Numbered from the stretch's first letter, positions 32,245 through 43,650 are shown. The stretch is DNA of 64,000 nt from Kuschelorhynchus macadamiae (GCA_030620095.1 JAUTXW010000108.1:868001-932000), one strand, 5' to 3'. Notes: a model not told the origin generated them from the letters alone. Program-made: numbers and translations.

Positions 32245-34390
32245 AATGTGGGGTGTAAATGCAAGGTATCTCCGTTATTTGCAAATATTTAGGGTTGAGG
32301 TTTTCGCGACACCGTGCCACTTTTTTGTCAAACTCAAGCTGCCGTAATCAGATTTTTCATAGTTCGCCTCGTTTGGAAGATACAGGGCCAAATTGAAAAA
32401 ATTGCATTTTGGGATACCCCTCGTATCTCGGTTATCTTTTAACGTGTCGAAAAGGTAAAAATTGGCTCTTATAGAGTTTTTTACGCAGAATTCAGTGGAG
32501 TGGACAGATTTTTACTCGGGGCCGTCGTTTTTGATACATGACCCAAAGTTACGTTTTTTTTTTTTTAAATGGGACACCCTGTATATTTTTACGTAGTCCT
32601 ATTCGTCTTATTATGAGCTTTTCAAAAATATATAGTTGTCTGTACTTATTTTAAAAATAAGGCTACAGTTTAAGTTTTTAAGAATATATTAAGTATATGT
32701 ATTTTTCGTAATTAGCCATGTTCAAAAGAACTGCTCAAACTGATTTCCATTTTCTCTTAGACATCTCTCACACGCTCTTGCAATTCTACCCAGTGCATTT
32801 GAAATGACTACATTGCGTGCTTGTATTTGCAAAAATGCCTGCTCAGTGGTGTTACGTAGGTCTTGAGCTGTGTTATGTAGGGAACGAAAAATTAAATTTT
32901 TTAGGTGACCCCATAAAAAGAAGTCCAATATGGACAGGTCAGACGACCTAGGAGGCCATCGGACAGGCCCGTGCGTTCCAATCCAGCGTTCGGGGAAGTT
33001 CTCTTCTAAATACCGCCTCACAATTTGGGAGTTATGTGCTGGAGCTCCGTCTTATTGGAAATATATTTGATTCACATGTGCTAAAGGGACATCTTCTATG
33101 ATTTCTGGCAATATATTTTGCAATATTTCAAGGTAGCGATTAGCAGTGAGACCTTATTCAAAAATATGAAATTTTATTTTGGCTCCTAGTACGAAACAAG
33201 CGACATTAAAATCTTCTTTGTTGCTCGCGTGGAAATAACAAATGTTGATTTTCAGGTGACCAGTGTCTCGTATTATGCCTATTAAATATTCCAGCACTAC
33301 TTATATACGATTCGTCGGACTATATAACCGCACTTCCAAAATTTTGGTTAGTATTAATTTTTTGTAAATCACTGGCAAAAATCAATACGTCCTTCTGCAT
33401 CTCCAGGATGTAGATTTTGCACAACTTTATAAGGTTTATACTTATGTTTCTTTAAAATAGTTTGAACCCGAGACTTGATTACACCCACTTCATTCTTTTT
33501 TTTTCTACAGGACTTTACAGGCGTTACATTTACACTTGCTAAGACGTTAATTTCATCAGCCTCACGATTCTCTGTTATATGTCTTTGATCTGGGCTTTTT
33601 GAAAGTGCCAATATTTATTAAATTCCATTTCAGCCTATAGAATATTAATTTATTTGGCTGCCTCCTTTCTGGATATCTATATAATAAAAGTTTAAGTTTT
33701 AAAAAAGATTATAATAATAATTATAAAAATAAAACATTACTCTATGAAACAAGTCAGCATATCATATTGCTCAAAGTTTTCAAATAATTGATTTGCAGCC
33801 ATTTATTAAAAAGTAATAATCAGAGCGACTAATTTAACACGTCTATTAGTAATAACATAAAAACTTAATTTACTTTATGACAAAGCAGTGACAAAGCCAT
33901 TTTTGACAATCAGTCCATGGCTTACTATGAAAAATATAGATAGATATTATTACAAACCTAAATTGCAGCCTTATTTTTTAAAATAAGTATAGGTAACCAT
34001 ATATTTTTGAAAAGCTCATAATAAGACGAATAGGACTTCGTAAAAATATACAGGGTGTCCCATTTAAAAAACGTGACTTTGGGTCATGTATCCAAAACGA
34101 CGGCCCCGAGTAAAAATCTGTCTACGCCACTGGATTCTACGTAAAAAACTCTATAAGAACCAGTTTTTACCTTTTGGATACGTTAAAAGATAACCGAGAT
34201 ACGAGTGGTGTCCCAAAATGGAACTTTTTCAATTTGGCCCTGTATCTCCGAAACGAGGCGGGCTATGGAAAATCTGATTACGGCAGCTTGAGTTTGACAA
34301 AAAAGTGGCACGGTGTCGCGAAAACCTCAACCCTAAATATTTGCAAATAACGGAGATATCTTGCATTTACAACCAAAATTGGACACCCTG
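32245..34390 (-). mobile_element. Long-TIR Tc1/mariner-superfamily transposon, third type
   Basis: TIRs of about 430 bp: 32245-32672 and 33959-34390. The right end is ..TTGGACACCCTG followed by TA (34391-34392). The left outermost bases have decayed and no longer read CAGGGTGTCC. The transposase pseudogene lies between them on the minus strand. TIR-like sequence also occurs alone at 39345-39620. Confidence 0.82.
32722..33802 (-). pseudogene. Mariner-type DDD transposase, degraded
   Basis: Minus strand from ATG at 33802: MAANQLFENFEQYDMLTCFI, then a break, ..YPERRQPNKLIFYRLKW, ..NVLASVNVTPV.., ..RVQTILKKHKYKPYKVV.., ..NLHPGDAEGRIDFCQ. The first catalytic Asp (SDESY) is at 33314-33316, preceded by TAG where Trp is usual. 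..SSAGIFNRHNTRHWSPEN.. follows. TAA replaces Gln just before the second Asp (DGAPAHN, 33049-33051). The last 99 residues are open and include PPRSSDLSILDFFLWG with the third Asp at 32938-32940. Spacing is 36 residues, as in the other two long-TIR elements. At least two stops and several frameshifts. Confidence 0.82.
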
Positions 34391-34392
34391 TA

Positions 34393-34674
34393 CATTTTTT
34401 TGAGGTTACGACCTCTTCGATCACCCCATAAAATTTGCTGTAGCGACACTGATTTAGTGTGAAACCACTATCTGATTTCCTTGTTTTTTAATAAATATCT
34501 TTTTTCGGGTTTTTTCGACATCTTTAACCATTTTGAAATAATTCAGAAAACTGTATTTAAAAACATGGACATTTTTAATGGATTTTAGATTGTAATTTAG
34601 AAAAAAAAATTGATACTAAAACCATTAAAACTTATTACAATTTCTTCGACATGTATTTTAGACATATTACTTAT
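34393..34674. other. No recognised feature
   Basis: AT-rich spacer next to the right TIR. Confidence 0.3.
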
Positions 34675-35115
34675 ATTAGTTTTATTAAAATAAAAATAAA
34701 CATATCCAGATATAGCACTATGCTAAAAGCTTTGTTATCATCATTGTATTTCACTACTATGAATACTCTTGACTGGTTGATTCCCAGAGTTTCTGTTAGT
34801 GATGTATTATTAGAAGTTTTGCTGTCGGCGAAAAGGCCAAAATTCTTTAGCCTTTTTTGCATAAGGTGTTCTTAAGTAAAGTAAACTCCAACAATTAGAG
34901 TCGTCAATAAATTCTGGCATTCGGATAACTTTTAATCTATTTTTTAGAGTTTTTTTAATAAGTTTAAATCTCTCCCTTTTAAATCCAAAAATTAACCAAT
35001 TGTAAACAATAACTAGAAAAGTAATTAGTAGAAGCAAGAAATAAGGAACCAAAAGCGCCCATGTCACTAACGTCGAAGCTAAACTTGGAACACCACTTTT
35101 AATGCATCTCGTTTC
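34675..35115 (-). other. Possible terminal exon of a host gene (single-TM protein)
   Basis: A minus-strand frame from about 35115 to the stop at 34810 reads ..CIKSGVPSLASTLVTWALL.., then a strongly hydrophobic segment (VPYFLLLLITFLVIVYNWLI), a basic stretch (KRERFKLIKKTLKNRLKV) and ..DDSNCWSLLYLRTPYAKKAK... A hydrophobic helix followed by a positive flank fits a membrane anchor with a cytosolic tail. An AATAAA signal lies about 110 bases downstream of the stop. There is no ATG at the 5' side, so if real it is an internal-to-terminal exon. I do not recognise the protein; it could also be chance. Confidence 0.3.
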
Positions 35116-35826
35116 GAACCTTCAATACGATAATGAATTCGTAGTGTTTATAATGTAACAGTACATTCAATGATATTACAACTGATATATAATTTAATAA
35201 TGACGTTATCATTATAATACATTAATGCTTAGTCAAATAGTAATTTCAACTGCCACCCATAGACTAAATACCATAAACTAATTAATTCTTCTTACACTTT
35301 TTATCGTCCTAGACCATACATTCATGACACACGTCAAAACGGAACAGGCACTTCTTGGACCACCACCTAGCTGTTCTCCGTATCAGTCTTTGCCTGGTCC
35401 ACTACTCCTATTTAAATATAGTTAATAAGTGATTTGCATAAATGCATACTGCCAACTGGAATTAGCATAGGTTTTGCATAAGAAGTATCGTAAAAATTCA
35501 CCTTGCTTTTTCAGGGGTGTGATGGATATGTAAGATATCTAAGTGTGTCTATTATTATGATATACAGGCGTATCTTTTCTTTTATTTGAAAGGGCAGATA
35601 GAGTCTGGGGGGAATAAAAACCAATACCTTATTTTCTTCTGGGTTCAGACAACAGGTTATTGATTCTACAAAAGCGAATTATTCGTAAGATTTACTCTTT
35701 AAATCCAGTTGACAGACAGACGGTCTTTTCGAGAAAATAAATTACTTTCGCTTTCTAGCAATCCTAACATCATAATAATGAGTCGTAGTGTTTGTAAAAA
35801 AGGACAAATAGTTATTTATACTATAA
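35116..35826. other. No recognised feature
   Basis: No coding or repeat signal seen. Confidence 0.3.
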
Positions 35827-35904
35827 GGGATGTAAATAACATTGACCAGTAGAAGACGAGTTCGAGAAGAAAAAGTTCGAGACTGGTTAGTGTACTTACA
35901 TCCC
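35827..35904. other. Inverted GGGATGTAA / TTACATCCC pair upstream of the Crypton
   Basis: GGGATGTAA at 35827 and ACTTACATCCC ending at 35904 face each other. The same half-sites form a tight palindrome at 37277-37298 on the other side of the recombinase gene. Possible recombinase-recognition ends of the Crypton; inference only. Confidence 0.35.
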
Positions 35905-36140
35905 ATATGGTATATAACATTTTTACCCCTCCCTGTATTGTATGTTTACAAGAAAATGCTGGATTTATTTTTCGATTTTTATTATTATTACATTCGATAG
36001 CACTCTCATTAAATTATGAAGGCAGCCGTGATCCGTTGCCAGAGCAACATAAGCAGTTTTTATTTTATCAACAACGTCAAGTTCACAATTCATAGCGAAA
36101 AGTTTTAAGAAGTCGAATTGTTTGATTCTGTGTGGACAAA

Positions 36141-37276
36141 ATGGATGTTTCAGACATAGAATAGAAGTCGGAAAAAAGGTATGAAGCAGCATATAAATCC
36201 TTTAAGAATTGGTGCCAAAGCAAGACGGCTACTGCAGTCTCAGAAAACTTGTTTTTGGCGTATTTCCACGAAAAAAGTGCTATATTGAAGTCCCCATCAA
36301 GCTTATGGTGTGAGTATTCGATGTTGAAATCCGCCCTTTTTATAGAGGAAAAAATATATATAAGTATCTAAAACTTCGAGCATTTTTGAAAAGAAAAAAT
36401 GATGGTTATAGACCTAAAAATTCGAATGTGTTTAACAGGGAAGATGTGAAAAAGTTCATGCTTGAAGCCCTTGATATATACTTATTGATGAAGGTCGTAA
36501 TGGTAATGGGAGTTGCTGAAGCGTGCCGTTCTAATGAACTCTGTGAAATGAAAATGGACAATGTTAAAATAAGTCAAGAAGCCATAATTGTGACCATTCC
36601 TGACTCCAAAAATGGAATGTCACGTACATTTACAGTGACAAAAAGTGACGACACTCAGGTTTATCATTTCAAAATTATTCAAAAGTACGTTGATACAAGA
36701 TCCCATATGACGACTATTAATCCGCGCTTCTTTATGCGATATCAAAATGGAAAGTGCTTAAACCAGCCTGTCGGAAAAAATACGTTTTCGTCAATTCCAA
36801 GTAAAATTGCGAAATTTCTAAAGTTTGAGAGCTTCAAAATGTATACTGGACACTCTTTTAGAAGAACGTCGGCAACTTTATTAGCAAATACTGCTGGAGT
36901 TAATGTATTAGCTATCAAGCGACATGGTGGATGGAAATCCGCTACTATTGTGGAAAGTTACGTAGTTGAGAGCCTCAATAATAAAAAGGAAGTAACGAAT
37001 AAAGTTTTAGACAATAAGGCCCAGCCAGAAGTCTCTTGCAGTGCTTCAACAGTGACAGAAACATTGGTTAGAAATTAAGGATCTGAGGAGTCAGAAAATG
37101 TAATACACATCGAGAAGAAACGAGAAAACGTGTTTCCAAGTTTTGTTAATAATGCGAATAATTGTAATAATTGTACCATTAATATTCATTTCAATTACTA
37201 TCACCAGATTTTTGTAATGTTGATGAAATCAAAAATTAAAGCTACTTATAAAAAGCTTAGATTATTATTTCCCTAG
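36141..37276 (+). pseudogene. Crypton tyrosine recombinase, nearly intact
   Basis: Cryptons are DNA elements mobilised by a tyrosine recombinase. From ATG at 36141: MDVSDIE, a TAG (36162), ..YEAAYKSFKNWCQSKTATAV.., ..SSLWCEYSMLKSALFIEEKI, the core-binding domain. A frameshift near 36360 leads into the catalytic domain: first Arg in EACRSNEL (codon 36527), the DSKNGMSR hairpin with its Lys, GHSFRRT giving His (36851) and Arg (36860), RHGGW with His (36923) and Trp, and the nucleophile Tyr in VESYV (36959). The whole catalytic set is present. TAA at 37076 is followed in frame by the family's tail (..NNANNCNNCTINIHF..) to TAG at 37274, so it looks like a secondary stop. Damage is thus two in-frame stops and one frameshift. 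A palindrome begins at the next base. Confidence 0.85.
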
Positions 37277-37298
37277 GGATGTAAGTTGACTTACATCC
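37277..37298. other. 22-bp palindrome next to the Crypton stop
   Basis: Arms GGATGTAAGT and ACTTACATCC around a TG centre, perfect. Tyrosine recombinases act on sites with two inverted arms, so this could be a binding site or junction. The spacer is shorter than usual, which argues against a complete crossover site. Confidence 0.4.
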
Positions 37299-38429
37299 TG
37301 TCGTTAAGGGCAACCAATACCTTGTTAAGTAACTTTCACTTACGTCTGTCAAAGCAGTGTCAAAATTGGTTGCTTACAATACAGGGAGGGGGAAAAATAG
37401 GTTTCCTATTGCTGCAACGGTCTATGATAGGAACAGTAGGCATACCAATAAATGACCCCGCACAACCCTTATGGGAAATGGCTTGTTTTGTCAATTTTGC
37501 TGAAATCTTTTAGTTTTCGACATTTTGATCAAAAGCTTTCATAGGCACAACTTAATGCTGCGGTTAGTTTTTAATATACAGGGCGTCAAAGTTCGAATTT
37601 TGCCTGTTCGACGTTGTGTACAATTTTTTATATTTTTTTACTTCTAAATACTTAATACGCATTCAAATAAGTTAGTTGCTTAGCTTAGAATATCTGAGAT
37701 TAGACGTTACTCTAGGTGTTAGTAAAAACAAACTCATACAGGTTGTAAGTGTTTTCCACATTGCGATGATTTTGTTACATATTCGCACCTGAAACACTAA
37801 AATTCCAATTTTTACAAAACGTTCAATTAAGCTAAAACAAACAGTTTGGTTTGGTTAATTTTTTAATACTTTTATTCAAGGTAAATAAAGATTAAATAAT
37901 TGTAACGAAGAGATTTGTAAATAGCTGATATTATGGTTATTATGAATTTTAATATACGTATTGTATTTGCAGCATATTGCAGGGATGCTTATATAGCCGG
38001 TAAAAGTGACACAAATTAATTATAGAACGAACATTGTCAATAAATTTAACATATGAATATAACTATTGTAAATAAAAATATACATGTGGCTCATAAAATT
38101 ATAGACAAACTATGCGACTAATGTAACATTAGGTTTCACTTACTTTAGTATAATCAGGCTCTAGTATACAAGGCGATTCGTATATTTTCTAACGCTCTAG
38201 TAACAGGGTGTTAGGGGTTTGAATACAAATATTTTAACATAGGGTAGTATGAACGATTTTAAACAAAATATTCTTATAAACCATCGGTAAATTCAAAAGG
38301 GTTTTCGAGATATGTAATTTTAAAATGTTTCATTTTGGAGAAGGTTTCAACTAATTCCAAGACAACATTGCTATTTGCTTGGACATCAACGTGATCACCT
38401 GTGTTTTGTCAACAAAACATCAAAAAACT
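37299..38429. other. No gene; one CAGGGTGTT-type repeat end
   Basis: A CAGGGTGTTAGGGG motif at about 38205 resembles a terminus of a TA-target element, but no inverted partner was found. The rest is unassigned. Confidence 0.3.
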
Positions 38430-39273
38430 TGTAGGTTTGAAAACGATTCAATTATTTTATTTTGATTATTTTTTTGGAATGTATGAACTAATTTTTTAAT
38501 AAATTGTGGTTTGTTAGGATAACATCGGCGTGTATAAAAGACTTTGCCAAGATTTCGAACCACTTCCATAAGAAAATATCCAAGTGTCGTCTGAAAATAC
38601 CACTTTTCTAAATTTGGAATTAACATTTTCCGTGTATTTCTTTAAAAACTGGATACGCTGACTTGCTATATGTGGCAACTCACATAAAAATCTTCGATTA
38701 CAGTCCTTTTCATATTGAAAACCCAACATTTTTATTAATTTTGACGACGATTTTAGTCAAATTTCCAATATGCCTGAATTTTTAAAGCTTCTTTTAAAAC
38801 TTGTAGGGTTATATTAGTTTTTGATGTGTATAAATGGTAAATTGCATTAAGGCCGTTTTACATGCGGCAATTCTTCTTTGCAATATGAAATAGTCTTGAA
38901 CAAAGGCACGCGCAGTTTGACAAAAGGTACAAATGTCTTGCCATTGCATGCTTTTGTTCAAGACTATTGCAACTCGCAAGAAAGAATTGCAGCATGTAAA
39001 ACGGCCTTTACGAACATCCATTTTTACATTGTCACTTAAGTCTTCTGTCTTTGGCTTTTTTCGTGTACATTTCTTAATCTTCTTCGGTAGTAAATTATGC
39101 TTTTTTTCATGCACAATTTTCTGCACAGTCCTTATACCGATTCCCAGAGCTTTTGCTACTGTCTCCTGGATATTGGCCGGAGAATTTTCATTTTCGTAAT
39201 ATTTTATTAGATTCATTACCATTTTTTTCGCTTGTGGAAGCAAAAAACCTGAAAATTGTTTTCTTTTACTCAT
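38430..39273 (-). pseudogene. IS630/Tc1/mariner-superfamily transposase, copy B, split by a MITE
   Basis: Minus strand from ATG at 39273: MSKRKQFSGFLLPQAKKM.., ..ENENSPANIQETVAKALGIG.., ..EKKHNLLPKKIKKC.., ..SDNVKMDVR, then a 158-bp MITE (38850-39007). The frame resumes as a relative of ..IYDLYASKTNIT.. and continues brokenly to ..CELPHIASQRIQFLKKY.. and VVFSDDTWIFSYGSGSKSWQ, with Asp-Asp where copy A has Asp-Glu. The remaining catalytic part is deleted. The N-terminal 90 codons are undamaged and nearly the same as copy A. Confidence 0.82.
38850..39007. mobile_element. PIF/Harbinger-like MITE (158 bp) with TTA duplication
   Basis: AGGCCGTTTTACATGC at both ends in inverted orientation, TIRs of about 60 bp covering most of the element. 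Flanked by TTA at 38847-38849 and 39008-39010. The paralogous transposase at about 30655-30685 has the same sequence with a single TTA and no insert, which is the empty site. Confidence 0.9.
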
Positions 39274-39344
39274 TTTGTCACTGACTTGTCAATCTGACTT
39301 GACAGCGACAAAACAAACTTAAAAAGTTTGTCGTCCGATAACTT

Positions 39345-39620
39345 TTTGATCTGAACCTGTATACTAATTCCGAAGGGAATTAAGGGAAAAGTTATATAAG
39401 AAAGAGTTGTCACGTTTTAGATAAGTTATCTGATAGTTGAGATACGAGGGGAGCCTGAAAATGCAACATTTTCAATTTAGCCCTCTATCTTAAAAACTAA
39501 GAGGGCTATAATAATTTTGTTAACGGAATCTTTAGTTTTACGAAAAAGTAGCACACTGTCGCGAAAACCACGACTTTCTACCAATAAAAATTATGGAGAC
39601 TTTCTCACTTTATATAGTTG
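39345..39620. repeat. Diverged solo copy of the 32-34 kb TIR
   Basis: Resembles the right TIR at 34180-34380 in the same order: GAGATACGAG.., ..TTTTCAATTT.GCCCT.TATCT.., ..CAC.CTGTCGCGAAAACC... No transposase accompanies it. Confidence 0.6.
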
Positions 39621-39879
39621 TCTTGTCACATTTCTGATAATAATAACAATATTAATAAGTCGTTTACAAAACCCTGGTATCTCAGTTATTTTAAGCCAGA
39701 TACATCTAAATATATCTCCCGTTTTTCGAAACCGTAAGGCGAAAGAAACTATGTAAAAAGATTGATTCAGTTTATTTTACCTCCGAGATACAGATTTTGT
39801 ACTGTCTTAAAAAATTATTGACGTTTACTTTGTCACTTCTGATAGAAAAGTGGAAATATACACTCTCCGACTTCCGTGG

Positions 39880-40253
39880 CATCTTGTAATGCGTGCTGTT
39901 ACAGCAACGTAAACACATGAATGAAACCCGACCTGTTTGTCGGCTTGCGTTCTTTTTCTCCCTCAACGGCCGTCTCTCCTATACGGGGTGCATATACACA
40001 GGTGCACCCCCGCACACTGACCACTGCTTCACCCCTTGACCCCCTGATTCAACAGTTGGCCCGTGCCGATCGATATATCGATTACACTCTGCGAGTTTTG
40101 ACTGTCAGCTTGCGGTTTGAATGCATACACACACATAGAGGCACGCACCTTGGGAAAAGTTGCTGGAAAACGAGGGCAAGGACCCTCATCGTAAATACAA
40201 CGAGACTTGGTTTTGCTATTTGTTTGAGTTTTTTTATAAATTGTTTTCGATAG
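39880..40253. other. GC-richer island with a 110-codon open frame
   Basis: Distinctly more GC-rich than its surroundings, with short C runs and CA-rich stretches. A plus-strand frame from ATG 39921 to 40253 is open (..PIRGAYTQVHPRTLTTASPL..) but resembles no family I know. It may be a promoter or UTR remnant of an element or gene. Confidence 0.25.
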
Positions 40254-40324
40254 AAATTTAAAAAACTAGGATACAAATCGTCAACTGCTTTGTTTAATCA
40301 ACATAGAAGAGACGCTTTCACGGC

Positions 40325-40620
40325 TTTGGTCAATTAACAATCGATGGTTCTAGGGATTAGACCATGTCTAATTATTATGGTTTCGCTTTCGATTCTCAGG
40401 AATCTTTATTCTGGGAAATCTGAATACTAAATGAAAAGTTCTAGACAGACCTTTATATCAGACTTGTATTCACCCAACCTTGACCCGCGTCAAGATCGGT
40501 TTCCGCGTGTGATGTAGAGCGTAACCCGTATCTCTATTGAAGTTTTTTGTATGTTTAAAAATGTCCACAGATTCTCTAATTTTTCGTTTATAGAATCCTT
40601 AAACTGACGCTAGAATCAAG
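40325..40620 (-). repeat. Penelope-like 3' end (terminal repeat plus last codons)
   Basis: The reverse complement contains a GFYKRKIRES-like C-terminus (..INEKLENLWTFLN..) followed by the terminal-repeat blocks ACGCGGAAACCGATC and GGTCTAATCCCTAGAACC. The hammerhead-like core is too decayed to recognise. Confidence 0.6.
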
Positions 40621-41234
40621 GTACCTTTTATATTTATAATATGTCCAATGGTATCCCGCTGTTGAGTTACAATAGATTAAACAATTTGTTTAATTTTTAA
40701 TGCATTGTTCATACTCCTTAAGTGTAGTGGATATTTATTGTCCTGTTTCTCCCACATACACTTCTTCACAGGAGCAAGAGGTTTTGTATTTTTATCCCAT
40801 AATATCGGGAAAAATTTTCTTATAATAAATGTGGCAAAGTAAAATTGTTTTAAATTTCTAGGTCGGCCGCTAGAGGAAGGAACAAATAAAGGGAGGCGAA
40901 AGGGCAAATATTTGTTTAAAAAAAAATGATTAACCGATGTTAACGACTTGGGTCTGATTAAAATGGACATTTATTCGGCTTTGAAATAAGGTATGAATTT
41001 TCTTATTTTAAGTTTGTTGTCGAAACAATTTTCTTTCCTCATTAGTATATTCTTTATTTTTTATTTACATTTATCTATTCTCTTCTAAGATATTTTGAAC
41101 GGTTCCTTGAGCTGTGCCTAAATCTCAAGAAGTAGCTGTGATACTGATGTGTAGAATGTAATGTTTGCTTCCGTACGGTCTCTTCTTTGCCTTCGTAGGA
41201 CGGGGCGACGAAAACTACCAGTTACATGACGATG
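40621..41234. other. No recognised feature
   Basis: A 97-codon minus-strand frame at 40677-40970 has no motif. Confidence 0.3.
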
Positions 41235-41405
41235 TTAGTCATACCAGTCGTCTAAAAATCCTTTGCTCATATTTGTATCTGCCAGGACATCTAGCAGCAT
41301 ACTATAGTCTACTGTAATGACAGCATTTTGAAAGTGTTTAAAGTAAACGGTACCATCCTTCGAGGCAAACAATCATTTTGGTTTTCGTAATACACACATA
41401 TTTTG
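41235..41405 (-). other. Unassigned coding-like stretch
   Basis: Minus strand reads ..MCVLRKPK, a stop, LFASKDGTVYFKHFQNAVIT.., ..DVLADTNMSKGFLDDWYD then TAA. Composition looks protein-like, but I cannot assign it to a family. Confidence 0.2.
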
Positions 41406-41550
41406 GTATGGCGCTATCGCTCTGTTTTTCCAAAGCTTACTACTTTTTTATGATTTTAAATAAAGTCCTACTAAAAGGGGTAGCCTAATTGATCAAAATA
41501 AATTAAAGGCGACTAAGATATGTTAAAGATGACTTACATTATTTTTAGTA

Positions 41551-43648
41551 CAGTGGAACCTCCCTTAACGGACACCTCCGAACAATGGACACCTCTGCCG
41601 AACGGACAATTTTGAAGTCACCAACCGTCAGTATATGTATTCCTGTGTATTAATCCCTCTTGGCAACGGACACTCTCAACAATAAACACGGACAGTAAAA
41701 TTTGGAACATCTTTAATAAAAACAGTAAAATTTGGGTAAAAGGAGGGTATTTTATTGCACATTATGGGCAATATTTAGATCTATAATAATACGCCGCGCG
41801 GCGCCTACCTATTGTTACTATTGTTAATAGCACTAGCTTAACAATAGGCTAGGTTATGCTGTCTGGCTTGTAGGTAAATTGCGGTGAATTGCATAATAAA
41901 TAGATCACCTTATTTTTATAAAATGTAGTCTTCATTAATAGAACATCTTAGTTTTGATGTTACTCTGGTGCGATCAATATGTCTTCAAACAAAAGAAAGT
42001 TTTTGAGTCTTAATAAATAATTCGGTACGCGAAAAAAACAAACAGTATTAGTGTTAGATTATTGGCCGAAAAATTCTGTGTAGGAAAATCTCATCTTAGT
42101 GATATTTTGAGAAAGAAGAGCGGTCTTAACAAGCGATTCGGCAAGACCGGGAACATGAAAGAGAAAAAGAAATTTGCGAAAACTGAGGGTGCTGCCATAG
42201 ACCAAATTGTCTACGACTGGTTTTGTAAAGTACGCTACAAAAACATTCCAATATCCGGTACAATAATAAAGGAAAAAGCACAAGAAATTTCGAAGAATCT
42301 AGAAGTTGAATGGATGGTTGGAGAAGTTCTGTCAACGTCATAATATCTCTTTCAAAATACATCTGTGGCGAAGCAGCGGTTGTAGTATTGATTCAGGTAA
42401 CTGAATGGCGGACGAAATTATGTGCTATTGTCAAAAACTACGCACCGAGAGAAATTTATAACGCCCATGAAACGGGACTCTTTTCCGCGCCTTGCGAAAT
42501 AAAACGTTTTCTTTAAAAGGCGAACCAGCTGGCGGGAAAGCGTCCACGGAGAGACTCACTATTTTACTTTGCTCCGCTATGATTGGAGAAAAGGAAAATG
42601 CACTGGTGATTGGAAAAAGTAAAAAACCCCGTTGTTTTAAAGGATCAAGCTTGGAAAATTGCCACTTGAATGGTACTATAACAAGAAAGTATGGATGACA
42701 AGGGATATAATGTCGGATTGGTTGATGAAATTTGACTGAAAAAGCAAAGGCAAAACGGAAATGTACTTTTATTACCGCAAAATACGACATCACATTGCCA
42801 GTCATTGGACTATTGAGTGATTCAAAATTTTAAAAACTACTACAGAAAGTTTTTTTTAATCAAGCGACTTTTGTCATCCATAGAGTATTCTGAATCTACT
42901 GAACAATTGGAGAAATCCATAAATGTTGTAAGTGCCTTGATTTGGATTTTTGCTGCATGGAAAAAAAATCGAATCCAAGACCATCAATAACTGCTTCCGC
43001 AAAGCTGGATTCGACGAAATTCTCGAGGAAAACGTTGACTACGATAGCGAAGATGATGTGCCATTATCGGAATTATGCAGAAACATCAATGTATTCTCTT
43101 CCGATTTAACTTCATATTCAGAAATTGATAACCGTTTATTCACGAAAAATCCTAACATGAACGTACGTGAGTGCATCAGTGAATTTCAAAATAGTGAGAA
43201 CGATCAGATTTCCTCTGACAGTGGTGATGAACAAATTATTTCTTCCAATATTAAGAACATTAAGGAAGCATATAAAATACTAAGGGATATTGAAAATATT
43301 TGTATGTTATCTGGAGCTTCTGTTTTAGGGAAAAAATCTCAGAAGTTGCGTCTAAAACTTTTTATAAAGTAGAACTGTATCAAACTGTATATGTAGCTAG
43401 TATAATATTTTATATTAGGTAGTACATTTTTATTGTATGCATATATGTGTATAATATGTTCGTGTATACGTACTAACAATTGTATTAATAATTTCTACTA
43501 AACATATTTTTTTTTTACTTAAAAATAAAATATTTTTTTAAATAAACTTACATTGGTATTTCACTTGTTCACTCTCCTCAACAGACACTTCTATACAACG
43601 GACAGTTTCTGTGGCACGGCTACTGTCCGTTGTTGAGAGGTTTCACTA
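41551..43648 (+). mobile_element. Tigger/pogo-type DNA transposon (2.1 kb)
   Basis: The left end CAGTGGAACCTCCCTTAACG and the right end (reverse complement TAGTGAAACCTCTCAACAAC) carry the CGGACA-rich subterminal repeats typical of Tigger elements. TA flanks both ends (41549-41550 and 43649-43650). The first base of the right end is mutated. The transposase pseudogene lies between. Confidence 0.85.
41979..43372 (+). pseudogene. Tigger/pogo-type transposase, degraded
   Basis: From ATG at 41979: MSSNKRKFLSLNK, a stop, then ..LAEKFCVGKSHLSDILRKKS.. (CENP-B-type helix-turn-helix), ..AIDQIVYDWFCKVRYKNIPI.. (second DNA-binding domain). The DDE domain follows a frameshift: ..YAPREIYNAHETGLF.., where the first catalytic Asp is His (codon 42466); ..FSLKGEPAGGKASTERLTIL.., and a second catalytic site that reads LLPQNTTSH where LLxDNxxSH is expected, so that Asp is lost too. 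The C-terminal 140 codons are open (..NNCFRKAGFDEILEENVDYD..). At least three frameshifts. Confidence 0.85.
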
Positions 43649-43650
43649 TA

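Noticed and set aside
42431..42805. 124-codon minus-strand frame
   Set aside because: It is antisense to the Tigger/pogo transposase domain.
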